The translations under genes and the position numbers were made by a program. The notes below the pieces were generated by a model. That model saw nothing but the letters and a program-made list of their open reading frames with translations. It was not told the origin of the DNA and ran no database searches. A stretch of DNA of 64,000 nt from Pandoraea fibrosis (GTDB lineage: Bacteria > Pseudomonadota > Gammaproteobacteria > Burkholderiales > Burkholderiaceae), in the NCBI RefSeq assembly GCF_000807775.2, contig NZ_CP047385.1, positions 3,286,001 to 3,350,000 of the forward strand, given 5' to 3'. How positions within the stretch are numbered: the stretch's first letter is position 1; the number at the start of each line of letters is the position of its first letter. Positions 52,659-60,592 of this stretch are shown piece after piece.

Positions 52659-53600
52659 ATGTCTTTCTCTTCTCCTTCCTTCAAGCGTACGTGCGCCGCG
52701 TTGGACGGCGGTGCACGCGGCCTGCGGAAGCAGGGCGAAGGCCGCCGCTCTCGCTGGCCTGCCTTGTTCGTCTGGCTATGCATGGCCTTGCCGTTGTCCG
52801 CGATGGCCAGCGTGAGCGATACGAACGACACATTGCGTCAGCATCCGCGCCTGACGCCGTCATTGGCGTCCTCCCATGCCACTTCTTCCGCATCGGGGGC
52901 GAGTGCGTCGTCGACGAGCGGCGCCACCACGCGCTATTCCGTTTGCAGTCAGGCCATGCCGCTGTATCCCGCCTCGGTGAGCGCCAACGCTTTGCGTTGC
53001 CAGACGGTGGCGCTCACCGCGCGATCGAACACGCTCAGGTCTACGCCGAGACCCGCGCCGATGCTGCGTGCCTCGCGAGCCCTTGTCATGCCGGTGACCT
53101 ATTCGCGCATTTCGTCCGATTACGGCACGCGCTATCACCCCGTGCGGCGCGTGAAGCATTCGCATACGGGCATCGATCTTGTAGCCCCGCACGGCGCGCC
53201 GGTGCGTGTGATAGCGCAGGGCGTGGTGAAGACGATCGGTTATGAGAGACGAGGCTTCGGGCGCTACGTCGTGATCGAGCATCGCTACGACAACGAGACG
53301 ATCTACGCCCACTTGTCGGCCACCGCGCGAGGGCTGCGCGTCGGCCAGACGGTCAAGGCGGGGGATGTGATCGGCGCGGTCGGCAAGACCGGCATGGTGA
53401 CCGGCGCGCATCTGCATTTCGAACTTCGCAGGGACGGCGTGCCGGCCGATCCGCGCCCGCTGCTTCGCCGCACCGCCAACGCAAGTCAGGCGAATACCGT
53501 CGTCAACAACGTCTGTCAGGGGTTGCTGGAAGACCTGCCATCGTGCCATGCGCCCGGGCGAGCGGGGGCTGCCGAGCGCTGGCAGTACTCGCCGCTCTGA
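52659..53600 (+). CDS. M23 (LytM) family peptidase
   Basis: 313 residues from the ATG at 52659 (a TTG at 52644 is less likely). A basic start and hydrophobic helix (RWPALFVWLCMALPLSAMA) make an export signal. A Ser/Ala/Thr-rich linker follows, then the M23 domain from about residue 140: zinc ligands in HSHTGIDLVAPHG (HxxxD) and GAHLHFEL (HxH), with GRYVVIEHRYDNETIYAHL between. All metal ligands are present, so it should be an active peptidoglycan endopeptidase in the periplasm. The C-tail has two extra cysteines (NNVCQGLLEDLPSC) that may form a disulfide. Confidence 0.88.
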   Translation: MSFSSPSFKRTCAALDGGARGLRKQGEGRRSRWPALFVWLCMALPLSAMASVSDTNDTLRQHPRLTPSLASSHATSSASGASASSTSGATTRYSVCSQAMPLYPASVSANALRCQTVALTARSNTLRSTPRPAPMLRASRALVMPVTYSRISSDYGTRYHPVRRVKHSHTGIDLVAPHGAPVRVIAQGVVKTIGYERRGFGRYVVIEHRYDNETIYAHLSATARGLRVGQTVKAGDVIGAVGKTGMVTGAHLHFELRRDGVPADPRPLLRRTANASQANTVVNNVCQGLLEDLPSCHAPGRAGAAERWQYSPL

Positions 53601-53624
53601 GATTCACCTCGACGCCCGGCTTCC

Positions 53625-53703
53625 GGGAATAAAACGACATACCCGCCGGTATTACGGATAACGGCGCGCCCGAAACCCGTCATGGTGACGAGCCGGGCAG
53701 CGC
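53625..53703 (+). promoter_or_regulatory. Candidate ECF promoter and leader hairpin of the metallophosphoesterase operon
   Basis: GGGAAT (53625-53630) and CGGTAT (53647-53652), 16 bases apart, resemble an ECF-sigma promoter with a GGAA-type -35. Downstream, GCGC-GCCCG (53664-53672) pairs with CGGGC-a-GCGC (53694-53703) and encloses CGTCA/TGACG, a stable leader stem ending 22 bases before the start codon. The stem may also terminate the M23 peptidase transcript. Confidence 0.35.
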
Positions 53704-53725
53704 GTCTATCCCGCGGAGGTGTGTC

Positions 53726-54721
53726 ATGAGTCGCAACGAAAACGACAAGCCGGACGTCACGTCTGACGAAGCCGGTCCGGTCCCTGCCGGCGAGGCGTCG
53801 CCCACGATGTCGCGGCGCAGGGCGATGGCTTGTCTCGCGTGGGCGGGCGCAGGCATCCTGTGGACGCTCGACGGCGGCGTGCCGCGTGGCATCTCGCTTG
53901 GCACTGCTGCCGCAGCGGAAATGCCGGCCAGCCATGCGCTCACTTTCGTGCAGATCAGCGACAGCCACATCGGCTTCAACAAAGCCCCGAATCCCGATCC
54001 GGCTGCCACGCTCCAATCCGCCATCGAGCGGATTCGGGGGGCGTCGGAGCGCCCGGCGTTCATGCTGCATACCGGCGACGTCAGCCATCTCTCCCGCCCC
54101 GAGGAATTCGATATCGCGCAGCAGATCGTGAACGGCGCGGGGCTGGAGACGCATTACGTGCCCGGCGAACACGACGTCATCGGCGACGACGGCCGCACGT
54201 TCTTCGCGCGCTTCTCGCCGGACACCAAAGGCCTTGGCTGGTACAGCTTCGATCAGCGGGGCGTGCACTTCGTCGCGCTCGTCAACGTGCTCAATCTGAA
54301 GGCCGGGGGCATGGGGTATCTCGGCGACGCGCAACTCGCATGGCTCGCTGCCGACCTCAAGGGACGCTCCCACAGCACACCGCTCGTGGTGTTTACGCAC
54401 ATGCCGCTGTGGTCGGTCTACCCCGCCTGGGGATGGGGCACGGACGATGGCGATCGCGCGCTGGCCTTGCTCCGGCCGTTCGGTTCGGTCACGGTGCTCA
54501 ACGGGCATATCCATCAGGTCCTTCAGAAAGTGGAGGGCAATGTGCGGTTGCAGACCGCGATGTCGACCGCGTTCCCGCAACCCGCGCCGGGCGATGGCCC
54601 CGGCCCCGGACCGCTGAAGGTCGAGGCCTCGCAATTGCGGCAGACGCTCGGCATTCGTCGCGTCGACTTCACCACGCTCGATGGCGCGCCGTTGCTCGGC
54701 GACACCACGTTGGCGTCATGA
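53726..54721 (+). CDS. Exported metallophosphoesterase (Tat signal)
   Basis: 331 residues. A twin-arginine signal, SRRRAMACLAWAGAGILWTL, is at about residues 29-48 after a polar leader. The calcineurin-like phosphoesterase motifs follow in order: QISDSHIGF, HTGDVSH, PGEHD (in place of the usual GNHD), a His in FTHMPLW and NGHIHQ. The metal site is therefore complete apart from the Glu-for-Asn change in GEHD. Export in folded form with metal bound fits Tat. The substrate is unknown. GCGGAGGTG is the ribosome site. It heads a likely operon with the cupredoxin gene 25 bases away, then ECF sigma and anti-sigma. Confidence 0.88.
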   Translation: MSRNENDKPDVTSDEAGPVPAGEASPTMSRRRAMACLAWAGAGILWTLDGGVPRGISLGTAAAAEMPASHALTFVQISDSHIGFNKAPNPDPAATLQSAIERIRGASERPAFMLHTGDVSHLSRPEEFDIAQQIVNGAGLETHYVPGEHDVIGDDGRTFFARFSPDTKGLGWYSFDQRGVHFVALVNVLNLKAGGMGYLGDAQLAWLAADLKGRSHSTPLVVFTHMPLWSVYPAWGWGTDDGDRALALLRPFGSVTVLNGHIHQVLQKVEGNVRLQTAMSTAFPQPAPGDGPGPGPLKVEASQLRQTLGIRRVDFTTLDGAPLLGDTTLAS

Positions 54722-54746
54722 CACAGACCGCTTCCGGAGACCTCTC

Positions 54747-55127
54747 ATGAAATCGCTTCTCCCGAGCACACACGGCATGCAGCGGCGCCAATGGCTGCGT
54801 CATGTGGCCGTAGTCACCATAGCGACCGCAGGTACGCTTGCTCTGACACTGCCCGCGCCGGCGAACGCCGCCGAGGCGGATGCCGTTCACATCGACAACT
54901 TCACGTTCTCTCCGGCCACGCTCACCGTGCGGGCAGGCACACGGGTCACCTGGACCAACCGCGACGATGAACCGCACACCGTGACCAGCTCGGGCAACCC
55001 GCGCGCGTTTGCGTCCGGGGCGCTCGACACCGACGGCACGTTCTCGTTCGTCTTCGACAAACCGGGGACGTATCCGTATTACTGCGCGATTCATCCGCAC
55101 ATGACCGGTGTGATCATCGTGAAATAG
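54747..55127 (+). CDS. Periplasmic cupredoxin (amicyanin/plastocyanin-like blue copper protein)
   Basis: 126 residues from the ATG at 54747 with CCGGAGACC before it. A signal segment (RRQWLRHVAVVTIATAGTLALTLPAPANA) is partly twin-arginine-like. The type 1 copper ligands are visible as His77 (DEPHTVTS) and Cys113-x2-His116-x2-Met119 (YYCAIHPHM), the amicyanin spacing. HIDNFTFSPATLTVRAGTRVTWTN is the typical first strand pair. It would carry electrons or bind copper in the periplasm. It lies between the metallophosphoesterase and ECF sigma genes. Confidence 0.92.
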   Translation: MKSLLPSTHGMQRRQWLRHVAVVTIATAGTLALTLPAPANAAEADAVHIDNFTFSPATLTVRAGTRVTWTNRDDEPHTVTSSGNPRAFASGALDTDGTFSFVFDKPGTYPYYCAIHPHMTGVIIVK

Positions 55128-55231
55128 TCATTTGCCTGACCGGATGTGATTCAATGAGCCCATTGGCGTCGCGCTCGCGACACCTGACCGATTCACTCGG
55201 GCACTGCGTTGCCCGTTCTCGGGAGACCCCG

Positions 55232-55900
55232 GTGACCGACGCTGAAAAACCCGGCGCACAGGCGTCGGGACGGTTCGAAGCCCTGGCGTTGCCGCATCTC
55301 GATGCGGCGTACAACCTCGCGCGATGGCTGTCTGGCAGCGCGAGCGATGCCGACGATATCGTGCAGGAAGCCTATCTGCGCGCGCTGCGTTTTTTCGACG
55401 GCTTTCGCGGCGAGAATGCGCGGGCGTGGTTGCTGGCCATCGTGCGCAACACCTGGCTGACGGAGTGGCGCCGCCGTTCCGATGCGTCGGACGGCACACC
55501 GTTCGACGAGGCCACGCACGGTCTGCACGGCGATGCGAGTTTGCCTGGTTGGGACGACACGACGCCCGGCGATCCCGAAATGCTGGCGGTTCGCCGCGAC
55601 GAATGTGCGCTGGTACGCGACGCGCTGGCCACGCTGCCGGTCGTCTTCCGCGAGGTGCTGGTGTTGCGTGAGATGGAGGACATGAGCTACCGGGAAATCG
55701 AGACGATCGTGGGGGTGCCCGCCGGCACGGTCATGTCGCGTCTGGCCCGCGGCAGACAGATGTTGGCCGCCGCCGTGCGCGCCGCGCGGGACACGGTGCA
55801 CAAGCCCGCCGCCGCGACATCGAGCACGCCGTCGGCGCAGATCACACGTCTCACACGTCTGCCGCTCGACGGCACCACCCGGGGAGGACGCGATGAATAA
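55232..55900 (+). CDS. ECF-family RNA polymerase sigma factor
   Basis: 222 residues from the GTG at 55232, which has CGGGAGACC before it; an in-frame ATG at 55154 would add 26 residues that are not sigma-like. Region 2 runs from about residue 12 (FEALALPHLDAAYNLARWL, then DADDIVQEAYLRALRFFDGFRG and ARAWLLAIVRNTWLTEWRRR), and region 4 near 125-185 has ATLPVVFREVLVLREMEDMSYREIETIVGVPAGTVMSRLARGR. The C-terminal ~40 residues are a Thr/Ala-rich tail. It probably transcribes its own operon in response to an envelope signal. Its stop overlaps the anti-sigma start by 8 bases. Confidence 0.92.
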   Translation: MTDAEKPGAQASGRFEALALPHLDAAYNLARWLSGSASDADDIVQEAYLRALRFFDGFRGENARAWLLAIVRNTWLTEWRRRSDASDGTPFDEATHGLHGDASLPGWDDTTPGDPEMLAVRRDECALVRDALATLPVVFREVLVLREMEDMSYREIETIVGVPAGTVMSRLARGRQMLAAAVRAARDTVHKPAAATSSTPSAQITRLTRLPLDGTTRGGRDE

Positions 55901-56768
55901 GCCCGACGAACCCAACGACACGACCCAGGCGGGCGGGATGACGGACAAGTCCGCTGGCGCGACACCTGCCACACCGGTGGCTGGCGAGGCCACGACGCTC
56001 GGCAAGATGTTGCGTGACGGCTCGCTGCGTCACGAGGCACCGCAGTCACTGCGCGAACGCCTGCGCGACGAACTGGCCCATGCCGAACGTCACGTGAGTC
56101 CTACCCCCGACGCGACCGCTACACCATCGGTATCGCCGCGGCCAGAGCCGAAGCCCGAAACCACGCCGGTCAGGTCGAATAAGCCCGACAAACCCGGGAA
56201 GCCGCCGGAGGCCGCCTGGGGGCCGAGTCTGGCACCGTGGCTGTTTGGCGGGGCAGGGGGAGCATTGCTTGGCGGCATGGCCGTGGCGATGGCGTTGCTG
56301 GTGGCGCGGCCGCCTGCGCCGCCGCAAGATCCGCAGGAGATGCAGGCCAGCGTCGGACTGCAACCGCAGGAGATCGTGGCGAGTCACGTGCGGGCGTTGC
56401 TGTCGCAACACCCGATCGATGTGGTCTCGACCGACCAGCACACCGTCAAGCCGTGGTTCAACGGGCGCATCGACTATGCGCCGCCTGTGGTGAACCTCGC
56501 GGACAAAGGCTTCCCGTTGGAGGGAGGGCGGCTCGATTACGTGGGCGGACGCACCGTCGCGGTGCTCGTCTATCGGACGGACAAGCACCCGATCGATCTG
56601 TATGTGTTTCCCGCACGCGACAAGGGATCGGCGGCACCGACGATCAGTGGCACGGATGGGTACACCATCGCGCGTTGGCGACGCGCGGGCATGACGTACT
56701 GGGCCATTACCGATGCCGAAGCGTCGCATCTGCGTGTGTTTGTGGAGGCATTGCAGGCGGCGACCTGA
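55893..56768 (+). CDS. Transmembrane anti-sigma factor without zinc-finger residues
   Basis: 291 residues, started by a well-placed ATG (CGGGGAGGACGCG). A cytosolic N-terminal part of ~110 residues contains LRHEAPQSLRERLRDELAHAERH, the motif that normally follows the zinc-binding anti-sigma domain, but there is no HxxxCxxC, and the protein has no cysteine at all. One membrane helix lies at about 114-138, then a periplasmic domain from ~150 (VRALLSQHPIDVVSTDQHTVKPWFNGRIDYAPPVVNLADKGFPLEGGRLDYVGGRTVAVLVYR), which is the conserved sensor part of this type of anti-sigma factor. It should hold the sigma factor at the membrane. Confidence 0.85.
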   Translation: MNKPDEPNDTTQAGGMTDKSAGATPATPVAGEATTLGKMLRDGSLRHEAPQSLRERLRDELAHAERHVSPTPDATATPSVSPRPEPKPETTPVRSNKPDKPGKPPEAAWGPSLAPWLFGGAGGALLGGMAVAMALLVARPPAPPQDPQEMQASVGLQPQEIVASHVRALLSQHPIDVVSTDQHTVKPWFNGRIDYAPPVVNLADKGFPLEGGRLDYVGGRTVAVLVYRTDKHPIDLYVFPARDKGSAAPTISGTDGYTIARWRRAGMTYWAITDAEASHLRVFVEALQAAT

Positions 56769-56804
56769 TATCGTGACGGCTATCGTTTTCCCCCGGAGTC
56801 CGTC

Positions 56805-57611
56805 ATGTCGCAAGATCCGTCGCCCAATGCCCCGGTGAATCCGGCGTGGCAAGCCGCGCAGTACGTCAAGTTTGAAGACGAGCGCACGCGTCCTGTGCGC
56901 GATCTGGTGGCTGCCATTCCTACCATCGAGGATCGCGATGTCAAACGCGTGGTCGATATCGGCTGCGGCCCGGGCAATTCCACGCAAGTGCTCGCTGCGC
57001 GTTATGCGCAGGCGCAAGTGCTGGGCCTGGATAGCTCGCAGGACATGGTCGATGCGGCGCGTGCCCGCCTGCCGCAGTTTCGCTTTGACGTCGCCGATAT
57101 CGCCCAATGGAAGGACGGGCCGTTCGACGTCATGCTCGCCAATGCGGTCTTGCAATGGCTACCCGATCACGAGACGCTGTATCCGCGTCTGATCGACTGT
57201 CTCGCGCCCGGCGGCTCGCTCGCGGTGCAGACGCCCGACAATCTCGACGAACCTGCACATCAACTCATGCGCGAAGTGGCAGCCGATCCCCGCTGGGCGT
57301 CGTCGCTCAGGGGCACGGAACGCACGGCGCGGCATGGCGCAACGTTCTACTATCCGTTGCTGCGCGCCCTATGTTCGCGCGTCGACATCTGGCGCACCAC
57401 GTACTATCACCCGCTCGCTGGCGGTGCGCCGGCGATTGTGGAATGGTTCAAGGGCAGCGCATTGCGGCCGTTCCTCGCCAAGCTCGACGACGCGTCGCGC
57501 GACGCTTTCCTGACGCGCTATACCGAAGAAATCGCGAAGGCTTATCCGTCGCTGGCCGACGGTACGGTGTTGCTGCCGTTCCCGCGACTCTTTGTGGTGG
57601 CCACGCGCTGA
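56805..57611 (+). CDS. tam: Trans-aconitate 2-methyltransferase
   Basis: 268 residues. The family signature YVKFEDERTRPVRDLVAAIP opens the protein, motif I is VVDIGCGPGNSTQVLAARY, and FDVMLANAVLQWLPDHETLYPRL is highly characteristic of Tam. RHGATFYYPLLRALCSRVDIWRTTYYHPL completes the pattern. The enzyme methylates trans-aconitate, removing an aconitase inhibitor formed spontaneously from cis-aconitate. CCCCGGAGTCC precedes the start. It is 36 bases after the anti-sigma gene, so some read-through is possible. Confidence 0.92.
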   Translation: MSQDPSPNAPVNPAWQAAQYVKFEDERTRPVRDLVAAIPTIEDRDVKRVVDIGCGPGNSTQVLAARYAQAQVLGLDSSQDMVDAARARLPQFRFDVADIAQWKDGPFDVMLANAVLQWLPDHETLYPRLIDCLAPGGSLAVQTPDNLDEPAHQLMREVAADPRWASSLRGTERTARHGATFYYPLLRALCSRVDIWRTTYYHPLAGGAPAIVEWFKGSALRPFLAKLDDASRDAFLTRYTEEIAKAYPSLADGTVLLPFPRLFVVATR

Positions 57612-57659
57612 GGGGCCGGTGGCCGCACGGCGATGGAGCGCCGGTGTAAAGTAGCGGGC

Positions 57660-58532
57660 ATGAATGCCCTGTACCAACCCATTGCGCCGTTCCGCAATGC
57701 CCCGCTGTACTGGCGCTCGTCGCTGGTGCCCGGCGGGGACATGCTGACGGCCGAATACAACGACCACACCTTTGCGCCGCACTGGCACGATGCGTACACG
57801 TTCGCGTGTATCGTCGAAGGCGCAGAGCGCTACGCCTATCGGGGCGGCGAGCATGTGGCAGACGCCGGGTCGGTCGCCATCATTCATCCCGGCGAAGTGC
57901 ATACCGGCGCGCGCGAGACCGACTTCGGGTGGCGCTACAGAGTGTTCTATCTGCCCGTCAGCTTTGTGCAGGGGGTGCAGCGTCAGTTGAGCAGTCCCTT
58001 GCCGGGGCTGATGGCGTCCGAGGGCGCCTTGCCGTGGTTCGGCGAGAACGTCATCTACGACAATCAGGCGATGCAGCGGCTGATCGAAGCCCACCGTCTG
58101 TTGCAGACCGGGGCGGACCCGCTGCTGGCGGAAAGCGTGTTGATCGAGGCGGTGTCGATGATGCTGATTCGTCATGCGCAGGCAAACGTGCCGGAGATGC
58201 CGGCACATCGTGACGCCGTGCGCGTCGAGACGATGAAGGCGCGACTCTCGGCCGATCTCACCGAATCACTCTCGCTCACGGCGCTGGCCGAGGCCGTCGA
58301 TCTCTCACCCTTTCATGCCGCACGGTTGTTCTCACGCGAGACGGGCCTCGCGCCGCATGCGTGGCGCAATCAGCTGCGTCTGGTACGCGCGTTGCCCGCC
58401 CTTCGGGCGGGGACGTCGGCCACCGACGTCGCGGTGGCACACGGGTTCAACGACCTGTCCCATTTCACTCGTCATTTCCGGCGTGCGTTCGGCGTGTCGC
58501 CCGGGAAGTGGAGCGTTCGGCCGAAGGAGTGA
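57660..58532 (+). CDS. AraC-family transcriptional regulator
   Basis: 290 residues from the ATG at 57660. An N-terminal cupin-like ligand domain (HTFAPHWHDAYTFACIVEGAERYAYRGGEHVADAGSVAIIHPGEVHTG) is followed by the double helix-turn-helix domain at the C-terminus (SLSLTALAEAVDLSPFHAARLFSRETGLAPHAWRNQLRL ... SATDVAVAHGFNDLSHFTRHFRRAFGVSPGKW). The signal and targets are unknown. Its last 68 bases overlap the end of the convergent LysR gene on the other strand. Confidence 0.9.
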   Translation: MNALYQPIAPFRNAPLYWRSSLVPGGDMLTAEYNDHTFAPHWHDAYTFACIVEGAERYAYRGGEHVADAGSVAIIHPGEVHTGARETDFGWRYRVFYLPVSFVQGVQRQLSSPLPGLMASEGALPWFGENVIYDNQAMQRLIEAHRLLQTGADPLLAESVLIEAVSMMLIRHAQANVPEMPAHRDAVRVETMKARLSADLTESLSLTALAEAVDLSPFHAARLFSRETGLAPHAWRNQLRLVRALPALRAGTSATDVAVAHGFNDLSHFTRHFRRAFGVSPGKWSVRPKE

Positions 58533-59439
58533 GGTCGGTGGCCCTCTCGTTGGCAGCGTCATGCACCCACGTCAGGAAGTCCCGTAACGGCCGCGACTTG
58601 TCGGCATCGCGCGGCACCAGTGTGACGTAAGTCGCGCCTGGCACCTGAACGTCCGGAAAAGGCATGGCCAGACGGCCGGCGGCCAGTTCGCGCCCGAGCG
58701 TCGGCGTGCAACCGATCCCCAGTCCCAGCCTGTCGATGACGGCTTGCAAGCTCACGTGGTAGTGGTCGAAGCGATGGAATCGCACTGGCCGCAAAGCGGG
58801 CACGCCGGCGGCACTCAGCCAGTCCTCCCACGCGCCCACGCGGGTCTGTGTCGCGACGAAGGCATGCTTCGCGAGATCCTTCAAACGCCGTAGGGGGATG
58901 GCGTCGAGCAGCGCGGGCGCAGCGACGACGCTCGCCTGCTCGGTGAACAGCACGGCCTTCTCGTAGGGCTGCCATTCGGGACGCGGCGGCGGATCGCGCC
59001 GCATCGCGACATCGAAGCCGCCGCGAAACGCCGGGTCGGCGCTGCTCGATGTGGTCACGACCACTTGCACGTCGGGATGCGACGCGTGAAACGCGGGCAA
59101 GCGTGCGATCAGCCAATGCATGGCGAGCGTGGTTTGCGCATTCACGCGCACGATACGGGTTTGCGGCGCTTTGCCGAAGCGCAGGGCAGCATCGTCAATC
59201 CGGTCGAATGCCGCACTGATCTCGGCGGCGAACGCGCGGGCATGGTCGGTTGCGACGTTACGTTGCCCCTGCCTGACGAACAACGTCTGCCCAAGCCAAT
59301 CTTCCAGCAGCGCGATCTGACGGCTCACCGCCCCATGAGTGATCGACAATTCCTGCGCGGCCGCGCTGAGACTTTCGGCGCGTGCGGCCGTCTCGAACAC
59401 ACGTAACGCGTGCAACGGGGGGGGTTGACGACGCGACAT
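58465..59439 (-). CDS. LysR-family regulator, GcvA-like
   Basis: 324 residues. The N-terminal HTH (PLHALRVFETAARAESLSAAAQELSITHGAVSRQIALLEDWLGQTLFVRQGQRN) is of the GcvA branch. The substrate domain ends normally near DFLTWVHDAANE, and the final ~25 residues (TDLTPSAERSTSRATRRTHAGNDE) are an extra tail encoded within the overlap with the AraC gene. The ribosome site is AGGGCTCAGG. A large dyad at 59466-59502 lies upstream, between it and the TauE/SafE permease gene, which it probably regulates. Confidence 0.9.
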   Translation of the reverse strand: MSRRQPPPLHALRVFETAARAESLSAAAQELSITHGAVSRQIALLEDWLGQTLFVRQGQRNVATDHARAFAAEISAAFDRIDDAALRFGKAPQTRIVRVNAQTTLAMHWLIARLPAFHASHPDVQVVVTTSSSADPAFRGGFDVAMRRDPPPRPEWQPYEKAVLFTEQASVVAAPALLDAIPLRRLKDLAKHAFVATQTRVGAWEDWLSAAGVPALRPVRFHRFDHYHVSLQAVIDRLGLGIGCTPTLGRELAAGRLAMPFPDVQVPGATYVTLVPRDADKSRPLRDFLTWVHDAANERATDLTPSAERSTSRATRRTHAGNDE

Positions 59440-59465
59440 CCTGAGCCCTCATCGGTGACATGACA

Positions 59466-59502
59466 TTGGAGTTGTGACTTTTTATCACGGAACTCATGCC
59501 AA
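59466..59502. promoter_or_regulatory. Nested palindrome between LysR and TauE/SafE genes
   Basis: GTGA (59474-59477) and TCAC (59485-59488) around 7 bases carry a T-N11-A LysR box. Further out GAGTT (59469-59473) matches AACTC (59491-59495), and TTGG (59466-59469) matches CCAA (59499-59502). An AT-rich centre marks the site. It is most likely the binding site of the adjacent LysR protein. Confidence 0.5.
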
Positions 59503-59600
59503 TTTGTCGATGGTGTGAGTCTTCGTCATGCTTTATCGTCCTACTCATGGCTCACGCGGCACAAGGCGGGGTGAGCGCGCAGGCAAACGACGAGGCAAGC

Positions 59601-60362
59601 ATGCTGGCAGGGCTATTCGGGCTTTATGAGGGACACGCGTGGGGGATGGCGATGATTGCCGTCGTGGGTACGGCGGCGGGAGCGGTGAGCGGCGTGGTCG
59701 GCACCGGGTCGTCGATGATGCTGCTTCCCGTGCTGGTCTACACGTATGGTCCGAAGCAGGCTGTGCCGATCATGGCCGTCGCTGCGATCATCGGAAACGT
59801 CTCGAAGGTGCTGGCCTGGTGGCGCGACATCGACTGGCGCGCCGTGATGGCTTACTCGCTGCCCGGCGCGCCGGCCGCGGCACTTGGCGCACGCACCCTG
59901 TGGAGTCTGCCGGCCACGGTCGTCGACATCGCGTTGGGACTGTTCTTCATCGCCATGGTGCCGGCGCGGCACTATCTGCACCGCAAGCAATGGCGACTTG
60001 CGCTCTGGCAGTTGGCGGCTGCCGGTGCGCTCATCGGCTTCCTCACCGGCATCGTGCTCTCCACGGGGCCGCTCAGCGTGCCGGCGTTTGCCGCGTATGG
60101 CTTATCGGGGGGCGCATTCCTCGGCTCGGAGTCGGCCAGTTCCGTGCTGATCTACGTCGCCAAAGTGCTGATGTTCTCCGACCTTGGCGCATTGCCGCCC
60201 GAGGCGTGGGCCAACGGACTGATCGTCGGCCTGACGTTGATGCTCGGTACCGTTCTCGGCAAGCACTTCGTGCTGGGCCTGACCCCGGCAGTGTTTCAGC
60301 GCTTGCTCGATACGATGCTCGTCGTCTCCGGCGGCGTGATGCTCAGCGCCGCTTGGCGTTGA
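59601..60362 (+). CDS. TauE/SafE (TSUP) family permease
   Basis: 253 residues from the ATG at 59601, chosen because ACGAGGCAAGC precedes it and the family length is about 250; in-frame ATGs at 59496 and 59547 are possible, but the first lies inside the operator dyad. Seven to eight membrane helices are expected. Two repeats of the TSUP pattern are seen: GTAAGAVSGVVGTGSSMMLLPVLVY and GALIGFLTGIVLSTGPLSVPAFAAYGLSGGAFLGSESASS. Members export sulfite, sulfoacetate or other organosulfur or carboxylate anions; the substrate is unknown. The divergent LysR gene is the likely regulator. Confidence 0.88.
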   Translation: MLAGLFGLYEGHAWGMAMIAVVGTAAGAVSGVVGTGSSMMLLPVLVYTYGPKQAVPIMAVAAIIGNVSKVLAWWRDIDWRAVMAYSLPGAPAAALGARTLWSLPATVVDIALGLFFIAMVPARHYLHRKQWRLALWQLAAAGALIGFLTGIVLSTGPLSVPAFAAYGLSGGAFLGSESASSVLIYVAKVLMFSDLGALPPEAWANGLIVGLTLMLGTVLGKHFVLGLTPAVFQRLLDTMLVVSGGVMLSAAWR

Positions 60363-60365
60363 CGT

Positions 60366-60489
60366 TCACGCCCGTTCGAGGCGGGCGGCGATCAGGTTGA
60401 GCGCCGACCAGAGGGTGATGGCGACACCGCCGCCCTAAGCCGGGCACCGGCATTGGCACGGCCCAAGTCTGCGCAACGTAGGTAACGCG
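60366..60489 (-). pseudogene. Remnant of a membrane-protein gene, possibly an EamA/DMT transporter
   Basis: On the minus strand 60434-60366 reads GGGVAITLWSALNLIAARLERA then a stop, a convincing membrane-protein C-terminus, but a TAG lies directly before it (60437-60435). In a shifted frame just upstream the sequence reads VTYVAQTWAV, which resembles another helix of DMT-type permeases. No start or intact frame remains. It looks like a gene eroded by deletion and frameshift. The family guess is weak. Confidence 0.3.
60369..60387 (+). terminator. Hairpin after the TauE/SafE gene
   Basis: CGCCCG (60369-60374) and CGGGCG (60382-60387) form a 6-bp stem with a 7-base loop, 6 bases after the stop codon. 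There is no T-run. The same bases encode the end of a minus-strand gene remnant, so the hairpin could be incidental. Confidence 0.35.
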
Positions 60490-60592
60490 CAACGTCCGCG
60501 CGATCACCCGGTCAGAAGGATGAGCAAGATTGCCCTCAAACCCGGCAATGCGGCGACAATGGCGTGCGGATTTCCCGCCGGAGCCAGACATC

